Assembly: GCF_000756385.1 (NCBI RefSeq)
Contig: NZ_JNFC01000008.1
Coordinates: forward strand, 20,244-84,243
Length of the DNA: 64,000 bases
Direction: 5' to 3'
Source of the DNA: Sphingopyxis sp. LC363
GTDB taxonomy: Bacteria > Pseudomonadota > Alphaproteobacteria > Sphingomonadales > Sphingomonadaceae
The notes under the pieces were generated by a model, which did not search any database, was not told where the DNA came from, and saw only the letters and a program-made list of their open reading frames with translations. Every line of letters starts with the position of its first letter. Positions within the stretch are counted from its first letter, which is position 1. This document shows positions 53,392 to 64,000 of the stretch, one piece after another. A program made the translations under genes and the position numbers.

Positions 53392-54579
53392 CTATTTCGC
53401 CAGCGCCGCGCATAGCCTGTCGGTGGCGAGCGCGATCCGCGATTCGGCGGTGTCGCGATTGGCGGGGCTGTTCGCGATGCCCTTCGTCTCGGTGTTGAAC
53501 GCGAGCAGGCTGCCGGCGCCTTGTTCGGGGCAGAGGCTCAAATAAGCGCGAAAGCCGTTCTGGTCGCCATTGTGGCCGACAAAGCGCACCCCGGCGCTGC
53601 GATCGACGAAGAAGGACAGCCCGCTCATCGTCGTCGTCGCCATGCGGCCCTGCGTGAAATCACCGCCCGCCGAAATCTGCGGCACCCACATTTCCTCGAG
53701 CGACGCGCGCTTCAGCACTCGATCATAGTCGGCCGCGCGCGCCGCATCGCCGAGCAGGAAGGCGGCATATTTCGCCATGTCGGGCATCGGCGCATTGAGC
53801 CCGCCGTTCGACACGGTGACGCCGGTATCGACGTCGAAGGGCGCCGCGACGCGTTTGCCGTTCCTGACATAATAGCTGTGCGACCGGTGCGGCAACAGAT
53901 GCGGCGGCGTGCGGTCGAAATAGCTGGCGTGCATGCCCAGCGGCTTCAGGATATTCTTGTCGATATAGACTTCATAATCCTCGCCCGACAGCCGTTCGAT
54001 CACCTGCCCCAGATAGACGATACCGGGATTCGAATAGCCGAAGCGCGAACCGGGTTTGAACTCGACCGTCGTATAGGGAAGCATCGCGACCAGCTGCGCC
54101 CAGCCCCTGGGCTCGAACGGCTGCCAGTCATGCTCGCGCCACGGCCAGGTACCGCTCCGGAACCCCGCGCTGTGGCTCATCAGCTGGCGGAGCGTGATCG
54201 CGCCGGTGTCGCCATAGACATTATGCACCGCCGCAAGTTCGGGGACATATTTGACGACCGGATCGTCGAGCGACAACAGCCCGCGGTCGCGCAGCTGCAT
54301 GATCGCGATCCCGGTCATCGTCTTGGTCACCGAGGCCCAGTGATAGATCGTTCGGGCATCGACGGGGACGTGCGTCTCGGCATCCTGTTCGCCCAGATGA
54401 TCGGCGGCGATCGTCTGCCCGTCGCGCACGAAATAGAAACTGCTCCCCGCAATCCGGGCGCGGTGGGTCTCGGCGCGATGCAGTTCGCGAAAATCGCGGA
54501 GCGCGGCCTCAAGCGCGGCATCCTCGGCAGCGGCCGGACTGGCGATCAGGGCAAGTGCAGCAACAATCCGGCGCAACAT
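53392..54579 (-). CDS. Exported serine hydrolase, class C beta-lactamase family
   Basis: A 395-residue protein with a signal peptide (LALIASPAAA), then the penicillin-binding fold: SxxK in ASVTKTMTGIA, YxN in FGYSNPGIVYLG and HxG in VGHNGDQNG. Members include esterases, D-aminopeptidases and AmpC-like enzymes; the general pattern and length fit an esterase/peptidase rather than a resistance enzyme. It lies 49 bp after the Anbu gene and may belong to that operon. Confidence 0.88.
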   Translation of the reverse strand: MLRRIVAALALIASPAAAEDAALEAALRDFRELHRAETHRARIAGSSFYFVRDGQTIAADHLGEQDAETHVPVDARTIYHWASVTKTMTGIAIMQLRDRGLLSLDDPVVKYVPELAAVHNVYGDTGAITLRQLMSHSAGFRSGTWPWREHDWQPFEPRGWAQLVAMLPYTTVEFKPGSRFGYSNPGIVYLGQVIERLSGEDYEVYIDKNILKPLGMHASYFDRTPPHLLPHRSHSYYVRNGKRVAAPFDVDTGVTVSNGGLNAPMPDMAKYAAFLLGDAARAADYDRVLKRASLEEMWVPQISAGGDFTQGRMATTTMSGLSFFVDRSAGVRFVGHNGDQNGFRAYLSLCPEQGAGSLLAFNTETKGIANSPANRDTAESRIALATDRLCAALAK

Positions 54580-54628
54580 CGGCGTCCTCTCCGTCCGTCC
54601 CGAAAGACGCGACGGTGGCCGAAGCCGA

Positions 54629-55360
54629 TCAGAAATGGAAGTCGGGAAGCTCGGCCAGCGCGATTCCCAGCGCCTCGGCCCAGCCGTGCGAGACGCTTTG
54701 GAAATAGGCGTCGTCGCGCTCGAAACGCCGCTCGCGCACCGTGGTGAACTCGTCGCGCTCATGGATCTTGAGGTCGATCGGCAAATCGACCCCCGCATTG
54801 GCGCGGATCGTCGAATCGAACGAGACGCAGAGCAGTTTCACCGCATCCTCGAACGACATCGCCGGATCATAGCTGCGCACAATGATCGGGCGGCCATATT
54901 TCGTCTCGCCGATCTGGAAGAAAGGATTGTCCTCGCCCGCCTCGATGAAATTGCCTTCGGGATAGATGAGGAACAGCCGCGGGTCCGATCCCTTGATCTG
55001 CCCGCCGACGATCAGCGACGCGCGGAAAAGCGATTCGGCCGCCGGGCCTTCGTCATTGTGGCGCATCACGATGCTGCGCAGCGTCTCGCCGACGATATTC
55101 GCCACCGCGAACATCGACGGCGCGGCCAAGATCGACGGGTGGCGTTCCTCGGGGGCCTTGGTGCGCTCGTCGAGCAGGCTGACGACGGCCTGCGTCGTCG
55201 CGAGGTTGCCCGCCGACATCAGCGTGATCACGCGCTCGCCGGGGACGGTCCAGCTGCGCATCTTGCGGACCTGCGAGATGTCGTCGACGCCCGCATTGGT
55301 GCGGGTGTCCGACATGAACACCAGCCCCTTGTTCAATCGCATGCCAACGCAATAAGTCAT
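54629..55360 (-). CDS. Anbu proteasome-like peptidase (COG3484)
   Basis: A 243-residue Ntn-hydrolase. After removal of Met1 the N-terminal Thr (TYCVGMRLNKGLVF) would be the nucleophile, with the conserved Asp in MSDTRTNAGVDD and Lys in QVRKMRSW. This is Anbu, a bacterial relative of proteasome beta subunits that assembles into rings or helical stacks. The neighbouring transglutaminase, alpha-E and ATP-grasp genes are its standard partners; the set is thought to make and process a peptide modification, not proven here. ATG 55360 chosen by Thr2. Confidence 0.93.
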   Translation of the reverse strand: MTYCVGMRLNKGLVFMSDTRTNAGVDDISQVRKMRSWTVPGERVITLMSAGNLATTQAVVSLLDERTKAPEERHPSILAAPSMFAVANIVGETLRSIVMRHNDEGPAAESLFRASLIVGGQIKGSDPRLFLIYPEGNFIEAGEDNPFFQIGETKYGRPIIVRSYDPAMSFEDAVKLLCVSFDSTIRANAGVDLPIDLKIHERDEFTTVRERRFERDDAYFQSVSHGWAEALGIALAELPDFHF

Positions 55361-55406
55361 CGTATCCCGTTTTCCCCGCGGATAATTCTCGGCCGCCCCG
55401 GCTCGC

Positions 55407-56210
55407 TTATTGCTGGACCTGCACTTGGACAACCAGATTTTCCTGCGCGGCGCCATAGCGCATGCCGCGAACCGGGGCGGCGTCGCGATAATCGAGCCCC
55501 GTCGCGACGCGAATGTAACGCTGGTCTGGCGAATGACCGTTGCTCACGTCGAAACCGATCCAGCCGATATGGTCGAAATGCGCCTCGGCCCAGCCGTGCG
55601 TCGCATCCTGATGCGTGCGGTCGTTCATCATCAGATAGCCCGAGACATAGCGCGCCGGATGCCCGAGATGGCGCATCGCGGCGATGAATATATGCGCATG
55701 GTCCTGACACACCCCGCCTTCGCCGGCGAGCGCCTGCTCGGCGCTCGTCTCGGCATCGGTGACACCGATCCGGTAAGGCAATCTGCCCAGGATCAGCGCC
55801 GACAGCGCGTGTGCGCGCTCGATGTCGTTGGCGAAATCGCGGCCGAGTTCGGCGGCCAGCGAGCGCACCCCACGTCCCGCGCGCGTCAGCGGGGTCGGGC
55901 GGAGAAAGGTCCAGAGCGGCATCGCGCCGCGGTGCGGGCCGATCACCCCGTCCCAAGTGATCAATTCGATTTCGCCCGTGCAGCGGATGACGAGTTCGCT
56001 CGCACCGCTGTCGACCGCAACCAGATCGACGCCATTGCCATGATGGTCGGTATAATGAAGCTGGTGCCCGCCGCCCTCGATCGCGATCGTCCAGCCGTGG
56101 ATCAATTGCTGCCCCGGCCGCTCCTTCGGGGTCAGCTTGACCTGTTGCAGCGCATAGCGAACCGGGCTGTCATATTGATAATGGGTGCTATGTTCGACAC
56201 GCAATCTCAT
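55407..56210 (-). CDS. Transglutaminase-like cysteine protease (Anbu cluster)
   Basis: A 267-residue protein with an N-terminal bacterial transglutaminase-associated region (MRLRVEHSTHYQYDSPVRYALQ) and a transglutaminase core: Cys in GEGGVCQDHAHIFIAAM, His in THGWAEAHF and Asp in GFDVSNG. It starts four bases after the left end of the 266-bp inverted-repeat element, which has replaced the native spacer and possibly the promoter. With Anbu, alpha-E and ATP-grasp it forms a conserved cluster. Confidence 0.92.
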   Translation of the reverse strand: MRLRVEHSTHYQYDSPVRYALQQVKLTPKERPGQQLIHGWTIAIEGGGHQLHYTDHHGNGVDLVAVDSGASELVIRCTGEIELITWDGVIGPHRGAMPLWTFLRPTPLTRAGRGVRSLAAELGRDFANDIERAHALSALILGRLPYRIGVTDAETSAEQALAGEGGVCQDHAHIFIAAMRHLGHPARYVSGYLMMNDRTHQDATHGWAEAHFDHIGWIGFDVSNGHSPDQRYIRVATGLDYRDAAPVRGMRYGAAQENLVVQVQVQQ

Positions 56211-56213
56211 GTC

Positions 56214-56479
56214 AGGGTCCGTACTCAGTTCCAGCGTCGTCGAGGCGTCCAAATGGCGAACAGCTCGGGCCGAAAGACGCGCCAGGAAGGCTGGTTGCCT
56301 TTCCAAGCGGCTTTCGGTCCGAGATGGAAGCCATTTGGACGTCCCGAAGGGATTTGATCAAAATGGTCCATTGCTTCGTCGAGAAGCCTCGAAATATCGA
56401 CATATATCTTCGCCTTCTCTCCTCGCACTGGGCCATTTTGCTTCAAACCTCGACGCCGCTGGAACTGATTACGGACCCT
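56214..56479. mobile_element. MITE-like element with 32-bp terminal inverted repeats
   Basis: Ends 56214-56245 and 56448-56479 are inverted repeats beginning AGGGTCCGTA and differing at two of 32 positions. Inside, CGTCCAAATGGC (56246-56257) pairs perfectly with GCCATTTGGACG (56330-56341), and CAAAATGG (56359-56366) pairs with CCATTTTG (56433-56440). No transposase is encoded. The right end coincides with the stop codon of the alpha-E gene, the left is three bases before the transglutaminase ATG. No clear target duplication was found. Confidence 0.85.
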
Positions 56480-57423
56480 TACTCCACGAACCGGTAATCG
56501 CGCTCGATCTGCTGCGCGAGTGCGGCATTGGCGCGGAGGAAATCGGTGATGAATTCATGCAGCCCTCCGTCGAATATCGACGCGATCGGTCGCGACAGCC
56601 GGTCGCGGCAGATCGAGGCGCCCATCCGCACCGCCTCGGTCTCCTCGCCATAGGCGTGCTGCAGCCACGCAAGATTGTCGTTCATCTTGTCGCAGCAAAA
56701 TGACAGGCTGCGCGGCATCTGTTTATAGAGGATCAAAAATTCGGCGATCTTCAGCGCGCTGATCTCGGCCCCGTAAAGCCAGTGATAGGCGCGGTGCGCC
56801 GATACCGATCGCAGGATCGTCTCCCACTGCACATTGTCGATCGAGCTGCCGATATGCGCGACCGACGGCAGCAGCAGATAATATTTGACGTCGAGGATGC
56901 GCGCGGTGTTGTCGGCGCGTTCGAGGAAGGTGCCGACCCGCGCGAAATTATAGCCGTCGTTGCGCAGCATCGTCCCCGCGAAGGCACCGCGCACCAGCCC
57001 GCTTTGCTGGCGGATCGCCGCGAGCACATCGGGCAGGTCGTCCTCGCGCACCTGTCGCCTCAGCAGCGCACCCAATGTCATCCAGCTCGTGTTGACCGCC
57101 TCCCACGCCTCGCGCGTCAGATAGGTGCGCGCGGTCCGCGCATTGTCGCGCGCCTGCTTGATTACCGACATGATGCTCGACGGGTTGGCGGGATCGCGCA
57201 GCATGAAATCGACGACGCGCTGCGAACTATAATCCGCGCCATGCGCCTGCCGGAAATAATAATCCTGTCCGGCCGTAACGAGCACCGAGCGCCATTCGGC
57301 CGCGGCGGTGTTCGACCGTGTCAGCGCGATGCGGAAACCGGCGTCGATCAGCCGCGCATTATTCTCGCTGCGTTCGAGATAGCGTGCCATCCAGTAAAGC
57401 GAGCCTGCGGTTTTTCCCAGCAT
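56479..57423 (-). CDS. Alpha-E domain protein (DUF403, Anbu cluster)
   Basis: A 314-residue all-helical protein: MLGKTAGSLYWMARYLERSE is the invariant start, followed by ARLIDAGFRIAL, RDNARTARTYLTREAWEAVN, VGTFLERADNTARILDVKYY and SALKIAEFLILYKQMPRSL. Function is unknown; always found with circularly permuted ATP-grasp proteins. The final A of its TAA stop is the first base of the inserted element, so the element sits immediately after the coding sequence. Confidence 0.92.
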   Translation of the reverse strand: MLGKTAGSLYWMARYLERSENNARLIDAGFRIALTRSNTAAAEWRSVLVTAGQDYYFRQAHGADYSSQRVVDFMLRDPANPSSIMSVIKQARDNARTARTYLTREAWEAVNTSWMTLGALLRRQVREDDLPDVLAAIRQQSGLVRGAFAGTMLRNDGYNFARVGTFLERADNTARILDVKYYLLLPSVAHIGSSIDNVQWETILRSVSAHRAYHWLYGAEISALKIAEFLILYKQMPRSLSFCCDKMNDNLAWLQHAYGEETEAVRMGASICRDRLSRPIASIFDGGLHEFITDFLRANAALAQQIERDYRFVE

Positions 57424-57428
57424 CCTAA

Positions 57429-57619
57429 AGCCCCTCCCCTTCAGGAGTGTCAGGTAAACCGTCCCCCGGACAGTTTAGGTCATGCCGGGGGCATGACCGA
57501 CTTGACACTGGGTTGGGGTGGGGGCTGGCGAGGTGGCGTAAGGCCGATACCCCCCACCCCGCTGCGACTAGGCAGCAAGCTGCCAAGTCTCGCTGCCCCT
57601 CCCCTGAAGGAGAGGGGCT
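57429..57619. repeat. Palindromic intergenic repeat, family E copy 2
   Basis: CCCCTCCCCTTCAGGAG at the left is mirrored by CTGAAGGAGAGGGGC at the right. The inner part (CCACCCCGCTGCGACTAG; AGCAAGCTGCCAAG; TCTCGCTGCCCCTCCC) matches 49669-49715 with a compensating GC/CG change in the inner stem. It separates the ATP-grasp and alpha-E genes, which are otherwise expected to be cotranscribed. Confidence 0.8.
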
Positions 57620-57650
57620 GAAGTCAAAAGACATCATCGCCGCCACCCCA

Positions 57651-59063
57651 TCAATCCTCCAACACCCACGTATCCTTCGTCCCACCGCCCTGGCTCGAAT
57701 TGACGACCAGCGATCCCTTGCTCATCGCGACACGCGTCAGCCCGCCGGGCGTGATACGGATGCCCTGCGGCGACATCAGCACGAAGGGGCGCAGGTCGAC
57801 GTGGCGCGGCGCCAACCCCGCCTTGGTAAAGATCGGCACGGTCGACAGCGACAACGTCGGCTGCGCGATATAATTGCGCGGGTTCGCTTCCAGCTTGGCG
57901 CGGAACGCCGCGATCTCCTTCTTGCTCGCCGCGGGTCCGACGAGCATCCCGTAACCGCCCGACCCGTGCACCTCCTTCACGACCAGTTCGGGCAGGCGGT
58001 CCAGCACTTCCTTCAGATGCTCGGGTTCGCTGCATCGCCAGGTCGGCACATTGGGCAGCAGCGCCTTTTCGCCCGTATAAAATTCGATGATGTCGGGCAT
58101 GTACGAATAAAGCGCCTTGTCGTCGGCGATGCCCGTGCCCGGCGCATTGGCGATGGTGATCCCGCCCGCACGGTAAACGTCCCAGATCCCCGGCACGCCG
58201 AGCATCGAGTCCGGCCGGAAATTGAGCGGATCGAGGAAATCGTCGTCGACGCGGCGATAGAGGACGTCGATCGGCGTGTAACCCTGCGTCGTGCGCATCG
58301 CGACCCGGCCCTCGACGACGCGCAGATCATGCCCCTCGACCAGTTCGGCGCCCATCTGGTCGGCGAGGAAGCTGTGCTCGAAATAGGCGCTGTTGTGGAT
58401 GCCCGGGGTCAGAACCGCGACCGTCGGCGTGCCCCCGCATGCCGGCGGGGCGCACGCCGCGAGCGACTTCAGGAGCTTGAGCGGATAATCGCTGACCTCG
58501 CGCACCGAAATCTTCGCGAACAGTTCGGGGAACATCTGGAGCATCGTCTCGCGGTTCTCGAGCATATAGGACACGCCCGATGGCGTCCGCGCATTGTCCT
58601 CGAGCACATAAAATTCGTCGGCGCCGGTACGCACGATGTCGATGCCGCTGATATGCGTATAGATCCCGCCCGGCGGGTCCATGCCCATCATCATCGGCAG
58701 AAACGCCTCGTTGCGCGCGATCAACTCGACCGGCACCCGGCCCGCGCGCAAAATCTCCTGCCGGTGATAGATGTCATGGAGGAAGGCGTTGAGCGCGCGC
58801 ACGCGCTGCTCGATCCCGCGCGACAGCCGCCGCCATTCATTCGCCGCGATGATGCGCGGGACGACGTCGAAGGGGATCAGGCGTTCGTCGGCCTCATCCT
58901 CGCCATAGACGTTGAAGGTGATGCCGGTGGTGCGAAAAAAGGCTTCGGCCTGTTTCGCCTTGCGCTGGATGCGCGCCGCATCCTCGCGGCCGAACCAGTC
59001 CGAATATTCGCGATAGGGCGACCGGACCTCGCCCCCCTGCCCGTGACTTGGCTGTCCCGTCAT
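57651..59063 (-). CDS. Circularly permuted ATP-grasp protein (DUF404/407, Anbu cluster)
   Basis: A 470-residue protein: YREYSDWFGREDAARIQRK, FNVYGEDEADERLIPFDVVPR, the PPGGIYTHISGIDIVRTG region, and YVLEDNARTPSGVSYMLENR with ATP-grasp ligands; the end SKGSLVVNSSQGGGTKDTWV is a family signature. It probably catalyses an ATP-dependent amide bond, the presumed first step in the Anbu/transglutaminase cluster. It is the first gene of that minus-strand set. The 246 bp between it and secA hold no gene. Confidence 0.93.
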   Translation of the reverse strand: MTGQPSHGQGGEVRSPYREYSDWFGREDAARIQRKAKQAEAFFRTTGITFNVYGEDEADERLIPFDVVPRIIAANEWRRLSRGIEQRVRALNAFLHDIYHRQEILRAGRVPVELIARNEAFLPMMMGMDPPGGIYTHISGIDIVRTGADEFYVLEDNARTPSGVSYMLENRETMLQMFPELFAKISVREVSDYPLKLLKSLAACAPPACGGTPTVAVLTPGIHNSAYFEHSFLADQMGAELVEGHDLRVVEGRVAMRTTQGYTPIDVLYRRVDDDFLDPLNFRPDSMLGVPGIWDVYRAGGITIANAPGTGIADDKALYSYMPDIIEFYTGEKALLPNVPTWRCSEPEHLKEVLDRLPELVVKEVHGSGGYGMLVGPAASKKEIAAFRAKLEANPRNYIAQPTLSLSTVPIFTKAGLAPRHVDLRPFVLMSPQGIRITPGGLTRVAMSKGSLVVNSSQGGGTKDTWVLED

Positions 59064-59275
59064 CTCGTCGAAAAAATGAATGCGCCGCCCTTTCCACGCA
59101 ACATGCCACCGGTCCGGCCGCGATGCTTCGGGCGTGCGCGGCCCCGTCGTTCCTGCCTGCTGCGTCGCTTGTCTGGCTACGCGGCCGTCAAGCTTATGTC
59201 GGCGATGCTAATCGCGCCCGCGCACCTTGGCAAGCGGGCTTGTGGGGCCGATTGATACGGTAACATCAAGGGCTT

Positions 59276-59299
59276 GCCGCGCGCCCGAAAGCGCGCGGC
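59276..59299 (-). terminator. Possible hairpin terminator after secA
   Basis: GCCGCGCGC pairs perfectly with GCGCGCGGC around a six-base loop, 11 bp after the secA stop. The following minus-strand sequence (AAGCCCTTGAT) lacks a real T-run, so termination is plausible but weak. Confidence 0.4.
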
Positions 59300-59309
59300 G
59301 GACAGCAGA

Positions 59310-62045
<2,736 letters not shown>

Positions 62046-62152
62046 CTATTTTTCCTTGAAATATCAATTGAGTTGGCAACCATCGGGTCGCGCATATGTG
62101 CAAAGAGGCCCGGTATGGGCGGCGCCCTGAAACAGGCGCAGGCAAGCTCGCC

Positions 62153-62419
62153 CTATTCGAGCGCGCGGTCGCTGCCGGTGAGAAGGCCGGGAAGATGCGG
62201 CGGCGCCGCCTTGCGCGGCTTGCCGCCGCCGCTCGACGTACGTCGCGGCGCCGTGTTGGTGGTCGGGCGGCGTTCGGTATCGCTCGCTTCGGTCTTGCCC
62301 GTCGTTTCGGCAAGCAGGACCAGCGCCCCCATCGCCGCCGGAACGGCCGGCGCGGCAGCGGCCCGGTCGGCGGTCGCCAAGCCGGTCAGCAATGCCAAAA
62401 GGGTCAAAAACAACCGCAA
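62153..62419 (-). CDS. Small exported hypothetical protein (88 aa)
   Basis: Begins at TTG 62419 with AGAGGGG about seven bases upstream. Signal-like start RLFLTLLALLTGLATADRAAAA, then a Thr/Ser/Pro/Arg-rich low-complexity tail (TERRPTTNTAPRRTSSGGG). No family recognised. The unusual start and composition leave a real chance that it is not translated. Confidence 0.45.
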   Translation of the reverse strand: MRLFLTLLALLTGLATADRAAAAPAVPAAMGALVLLAETTGKTEASDTERRPTTNTAPRRTSSGGGKPRKAAPPHLPGLLTGSDRALE

Positions 62420-62496
62420 GAATCGCCCCTCTATACGTCCGGAGCGTGGAATATTGCGCCCCGTCCCCTGAACATAGGGTGAAAGCCGCGGCGCGT

Positions 62497-63036
62497 CTAG
62501 GGGGCTGCCGCCGCCGCGGGGTCGGTCAGTTCGGGGTTCAAGCCGCGGACTTCGATCAGAAAGCTTTTGGGCTTCTTGAACAATTTACTCTTGCGATTGA
62601 CCTGCAAGCCCACAACTTCGGCCAGCTCCATCACGAAATGGACGCAATTGCGCTTGTTGAGGCTATAGCTCGGCTGCTCGCGGTCGCGCCATTCGGCGAC
62701 CTTCGCCAAAATCCGGCCATAGGTCGCATCGTCCACCGTCACGTCGAACTGGCGGTCGCTCTTTTCGATATAGTCGGGTTTCGACGATTCGACCTTGCCC
62801 TTCACCGACCCGAACAGGATCGCGGGGCTGACCGAAACCGCGGTGAAGCCGTAATTGGCGTCGACCGCCTCGCCCGTCGCGTCGAGCGTTCCCTTCATCA
62901 CGATAAAGGCGTGCGGAAAGCGATCGCCGAAATCATGGCTGTAAAAGCTCACGACCACTTCGGCGCGCGCCGGGGTGGTGAGGCCCGCGCACAGCATCAG
63001 CAGCGACAGGAGGATCAAGCGAAGGCCGCGGGTCAT
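62497..63036 (-). CDS. Exported hypothetical protein with Asn-Cys motif
   Basis: A 179-residue protein with a signal peptide (LLSLLMLCAGLTTPARA). The mature part has EVVVSFYSHDFGDRFPHAFIVMKG and YSLNKRNCVHFVMELAEVVGL. The order of a His-containing strand early and an NC-plus-helix later is reminiscent of papain-like/NlpC-P60 relatives, but this is a weak guess. Start ATG 63036 chosen by the signal peptide. Divergent from the dehydrogenase gene by about 110 bp. Confidence 0.78.
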   Translation of the reverse strand: MTRGLRLILLSLLMLCAGLTTPARAEVVVSFYSHDFGDRFPHAFIVMKGTLDATGEAVDANYGFTAVSVSPAILFGSVKGKVESSKPDYIEKSDRQFDVTVDDATYGRILAKVAEWRDREQPSYSLNKRNCVHFVMELAEVVGLQVNRKSKLFKKPKSFLIEVRGLNPELTDPAAAAAP

Positions 63037-63146
63037 TCCCGCCCTCTTAGCCAGCGGCGCCCGATCTTGCCAAGCCGCGATTGCCGCTTGACCGCGGCAC
63101 CGACTTCGCACCATGTCTCATTGACATCGATGTAAGGAGGGAGCGG

Positions 63147-63950
63147 ATGGCACGGAAGGCGATTTTCATCACCGGGGGCGGATCGGGCATCGGCCGCGCG
63201 GTCGCGCGCCATTTCGCCGGGCAGGGCTGGTTCATCGGCATCGCCGACGTCAACCGCGCCGGAATCGACGAGACCGCGGCATTGCTTCCCGAAGGCGCGT
63301 CGTCGCGCCACGTCATGGACGTGCGCGACCGCGACCAATGGAAGGCCGCGCTCGACGAATTCGCCACGGCGAGCGGCGGCCGCCTCGACGTCCTTTTCAA
63401 CAACGCCGGCATCGGGTCGGGCGGGCAATATATGGACATGGATCCGGCCGAAGCCGACCGCCTGATCGCGATCAATTTCGGCGGGGTCGTCAACGGCATC
63501 TATGCGGCGCTGCCGCTGCTCAGGGCGACGCCGGGGTCGGCGATCCTCAACACCGGATCGGCGTCGGGCTTCTATGGCGTCGCGGGCCTCGCGGTCTATT
63601 CGGCGACCAAATTCGCGGTGCGCGGGCTGACCGAGGCGCTCGAGATCGAATTCGCCAAGCACGGCATCAAGGTGCGCTCGCTGATGCCCGGCTTCATCGA
63701 CACCCCGCTGCTCGATCAGGTCAGCGCCGACAGCAACGAACCCGCGCGAACCCGCCTGTCGGCAAGCGGGTTCGAGATTTCGCCGGTCGAGGATGTCGCG
63801 CGCGCGGCATGGGACGCGGTGCATGGCGACCGCGTGCATATGCCCGTCGGCAAGATGGCCAGGCGGCTGTCGCGCATCGCGCGCTGGTTCCCGGGATTGA
63901 TCGTGCGCCAGTCGAAGAAGATCGACGGGCTGGGCACGGCGGGGCATTGA
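63147..63950 (+). CDS. Short-chain dehydrogenase/reductase
   Basis: A 267-residue SDR with TGGGSGIGRAVARHFA (NAD(P) TGxxxGIG), NNAGIGS, the catalytic Ser in NTGSASGFYG, and YxxxK in YSATKFAVRGL. Classical SDR; cofactor preference and substrate not predictable. AAGGAGGG lies seven bases before the ATG at 63147, making that start firm. The last 50 bases of the window after it contain nothing supportable. Confidence 0.93.
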   Translation: MARKAIFITGGGSGIGRAVARHFAGQGWFIGIADVNRAGIDETAALLPEGASSRHVMDVRDRDQWKAALDEFATASGGRLDVLFNNAGIGSGGQYMDMDPAEADRLIAINFGGVVNGIYAALPLLRATPGSAILNTGSASGFYGVAGLAVYSATKFAVRGLTEALEIEFAKHGIKVRSLMPGFIDTPLLDQVSADSNEPARTRLSASGFEISPVEDVARAAWDAVHGDRVHMPVGKMARRLSRIARWFPGLIVRQSKKIDGLGTAGH

Positions 63951-64000
63951 GGCGCGGTGGCGGCTTTGGGGTGGGCTTAAGCCGTTCCCCTCCCTTTTAG

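Noticed and set aside
53392..54579. Antibiotic-resistance beta-lactamase
   Set aside because: SxxK, YxN and HxG motifs are shared by many esterases and peptidases; HNG instead of KTG and the context do not support resistance.
56212..56446. Short frames inside the inverted-repeat element
   Set aside because: They exist in overlapping frames on the same strand and read through hairpin arms; the element is better explained as non-coding.

Overview
The window is a high-GC chromosomal segment from an alphaproteobacterium of the order Sphingomonadales, probably close to Sphingopyxis. That assignment is inferred from gene content: a TonB-dependent sugar locus with a flavin-dependent halogenase, the Anbu proteasome-like cluster, short Flp-type pilins, and the GPH-type sugar porter. 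There is no rRNA, CRISPR array, prophage or plasmid replication module. Mobile DNA is limited to one 266-bp inverted-repeat element and several dispersed palindromic intergenic repeats.

Layout, left to right. (1) 1-2.6 kb: end of an amidohydrolase (probable N-acyl-D-amino-acid deacylase), a LysR regulator and a dicarboxylate/amino-acid:cation symporter. (2) 2.7-15.5 kb: an alpha-glucan/maltose utilisation locus. On the minus strand, TonB receptor -> halogenase -> GH13 amylase -> GH13 alpha-glucosidase -> GH97 alpha-glucosidase; on the plus strand, a LacI-type regulator and an MFS sugar porter. Two near-identical palindromes (GTATACGTATAC and a one-mismatch copy) lie upstream of the receptor and upstream of the porter and are the likely LacI operators. 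(3) 15.5-22.8 kb: a complete histidine-utilisation cluster, hutC-hutF divergent from hutIHGU, around an 18-bp perfect palindrome. It encodes the five-step route through N-formylglutamate. (4) 22.9-25 kb: acyl-CoA dehydrogenase plus MaoC-like dehydratase.

(5) 25.1-30.3 kb is the most interesting region: a compact secretion locus resembling the Pseudomonas fap functional-amyloid system. It holds an Asn/Asp-rich exported protein, two small Sec-exported proteins that each carry a QRGG double-glycine processing motif, a periplasmic C39-type peptidase encoded between those two, a coiled-coil plus beta-barrel outer-membrane protein (FapF-like), a Crp/Fnr regulator translationally coupled to the barrel gene, and a small LuxR-type regulator. 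(6) 30.4-34.7 kb: SnoaL-like protein and a tiny upstream ORF, tRNA-Arg(CCT), DUF1178, glutaredoxin, ComF, a NDUFAF5-like methyltransferase, MutT and two Flp-type pilins. (7) 34.8-46.2 kb: M48/LysM protease, accA, xerD, a large exported protein of unknown function, aroK-aroB, a Kef-type antiporter coupled to an IscU/NifU-like protein and CvpA, and radA. (8) 46.5-53.3 kb: transaldolase, enoyl-CoA hydratase, thiolase-like protein, an ALDH7-like aldehyde dehydrogenase and acetyl-CoA synthetase. (9) 53.4-59.1 kb: a serine hydrolase downstream of the Anbu cluster (circularly permuted ATP-grasp, alpha-E protein, transglutaminase, Anbu), with the inverted-repeat element inserted between the alpha-E and transglutaminase genes. 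(10) 59.3-64 kb: secA, two small exported proteins and a short-chain dehydrogenase.

Most assignments rest on recognisable family motifs read directly from translations. Start codons were chosen from ribosome-binding sites, stop/start overlaps and family length. Functions of the secretion locus, of the exported 602-residue protein and of the repeats are inference.
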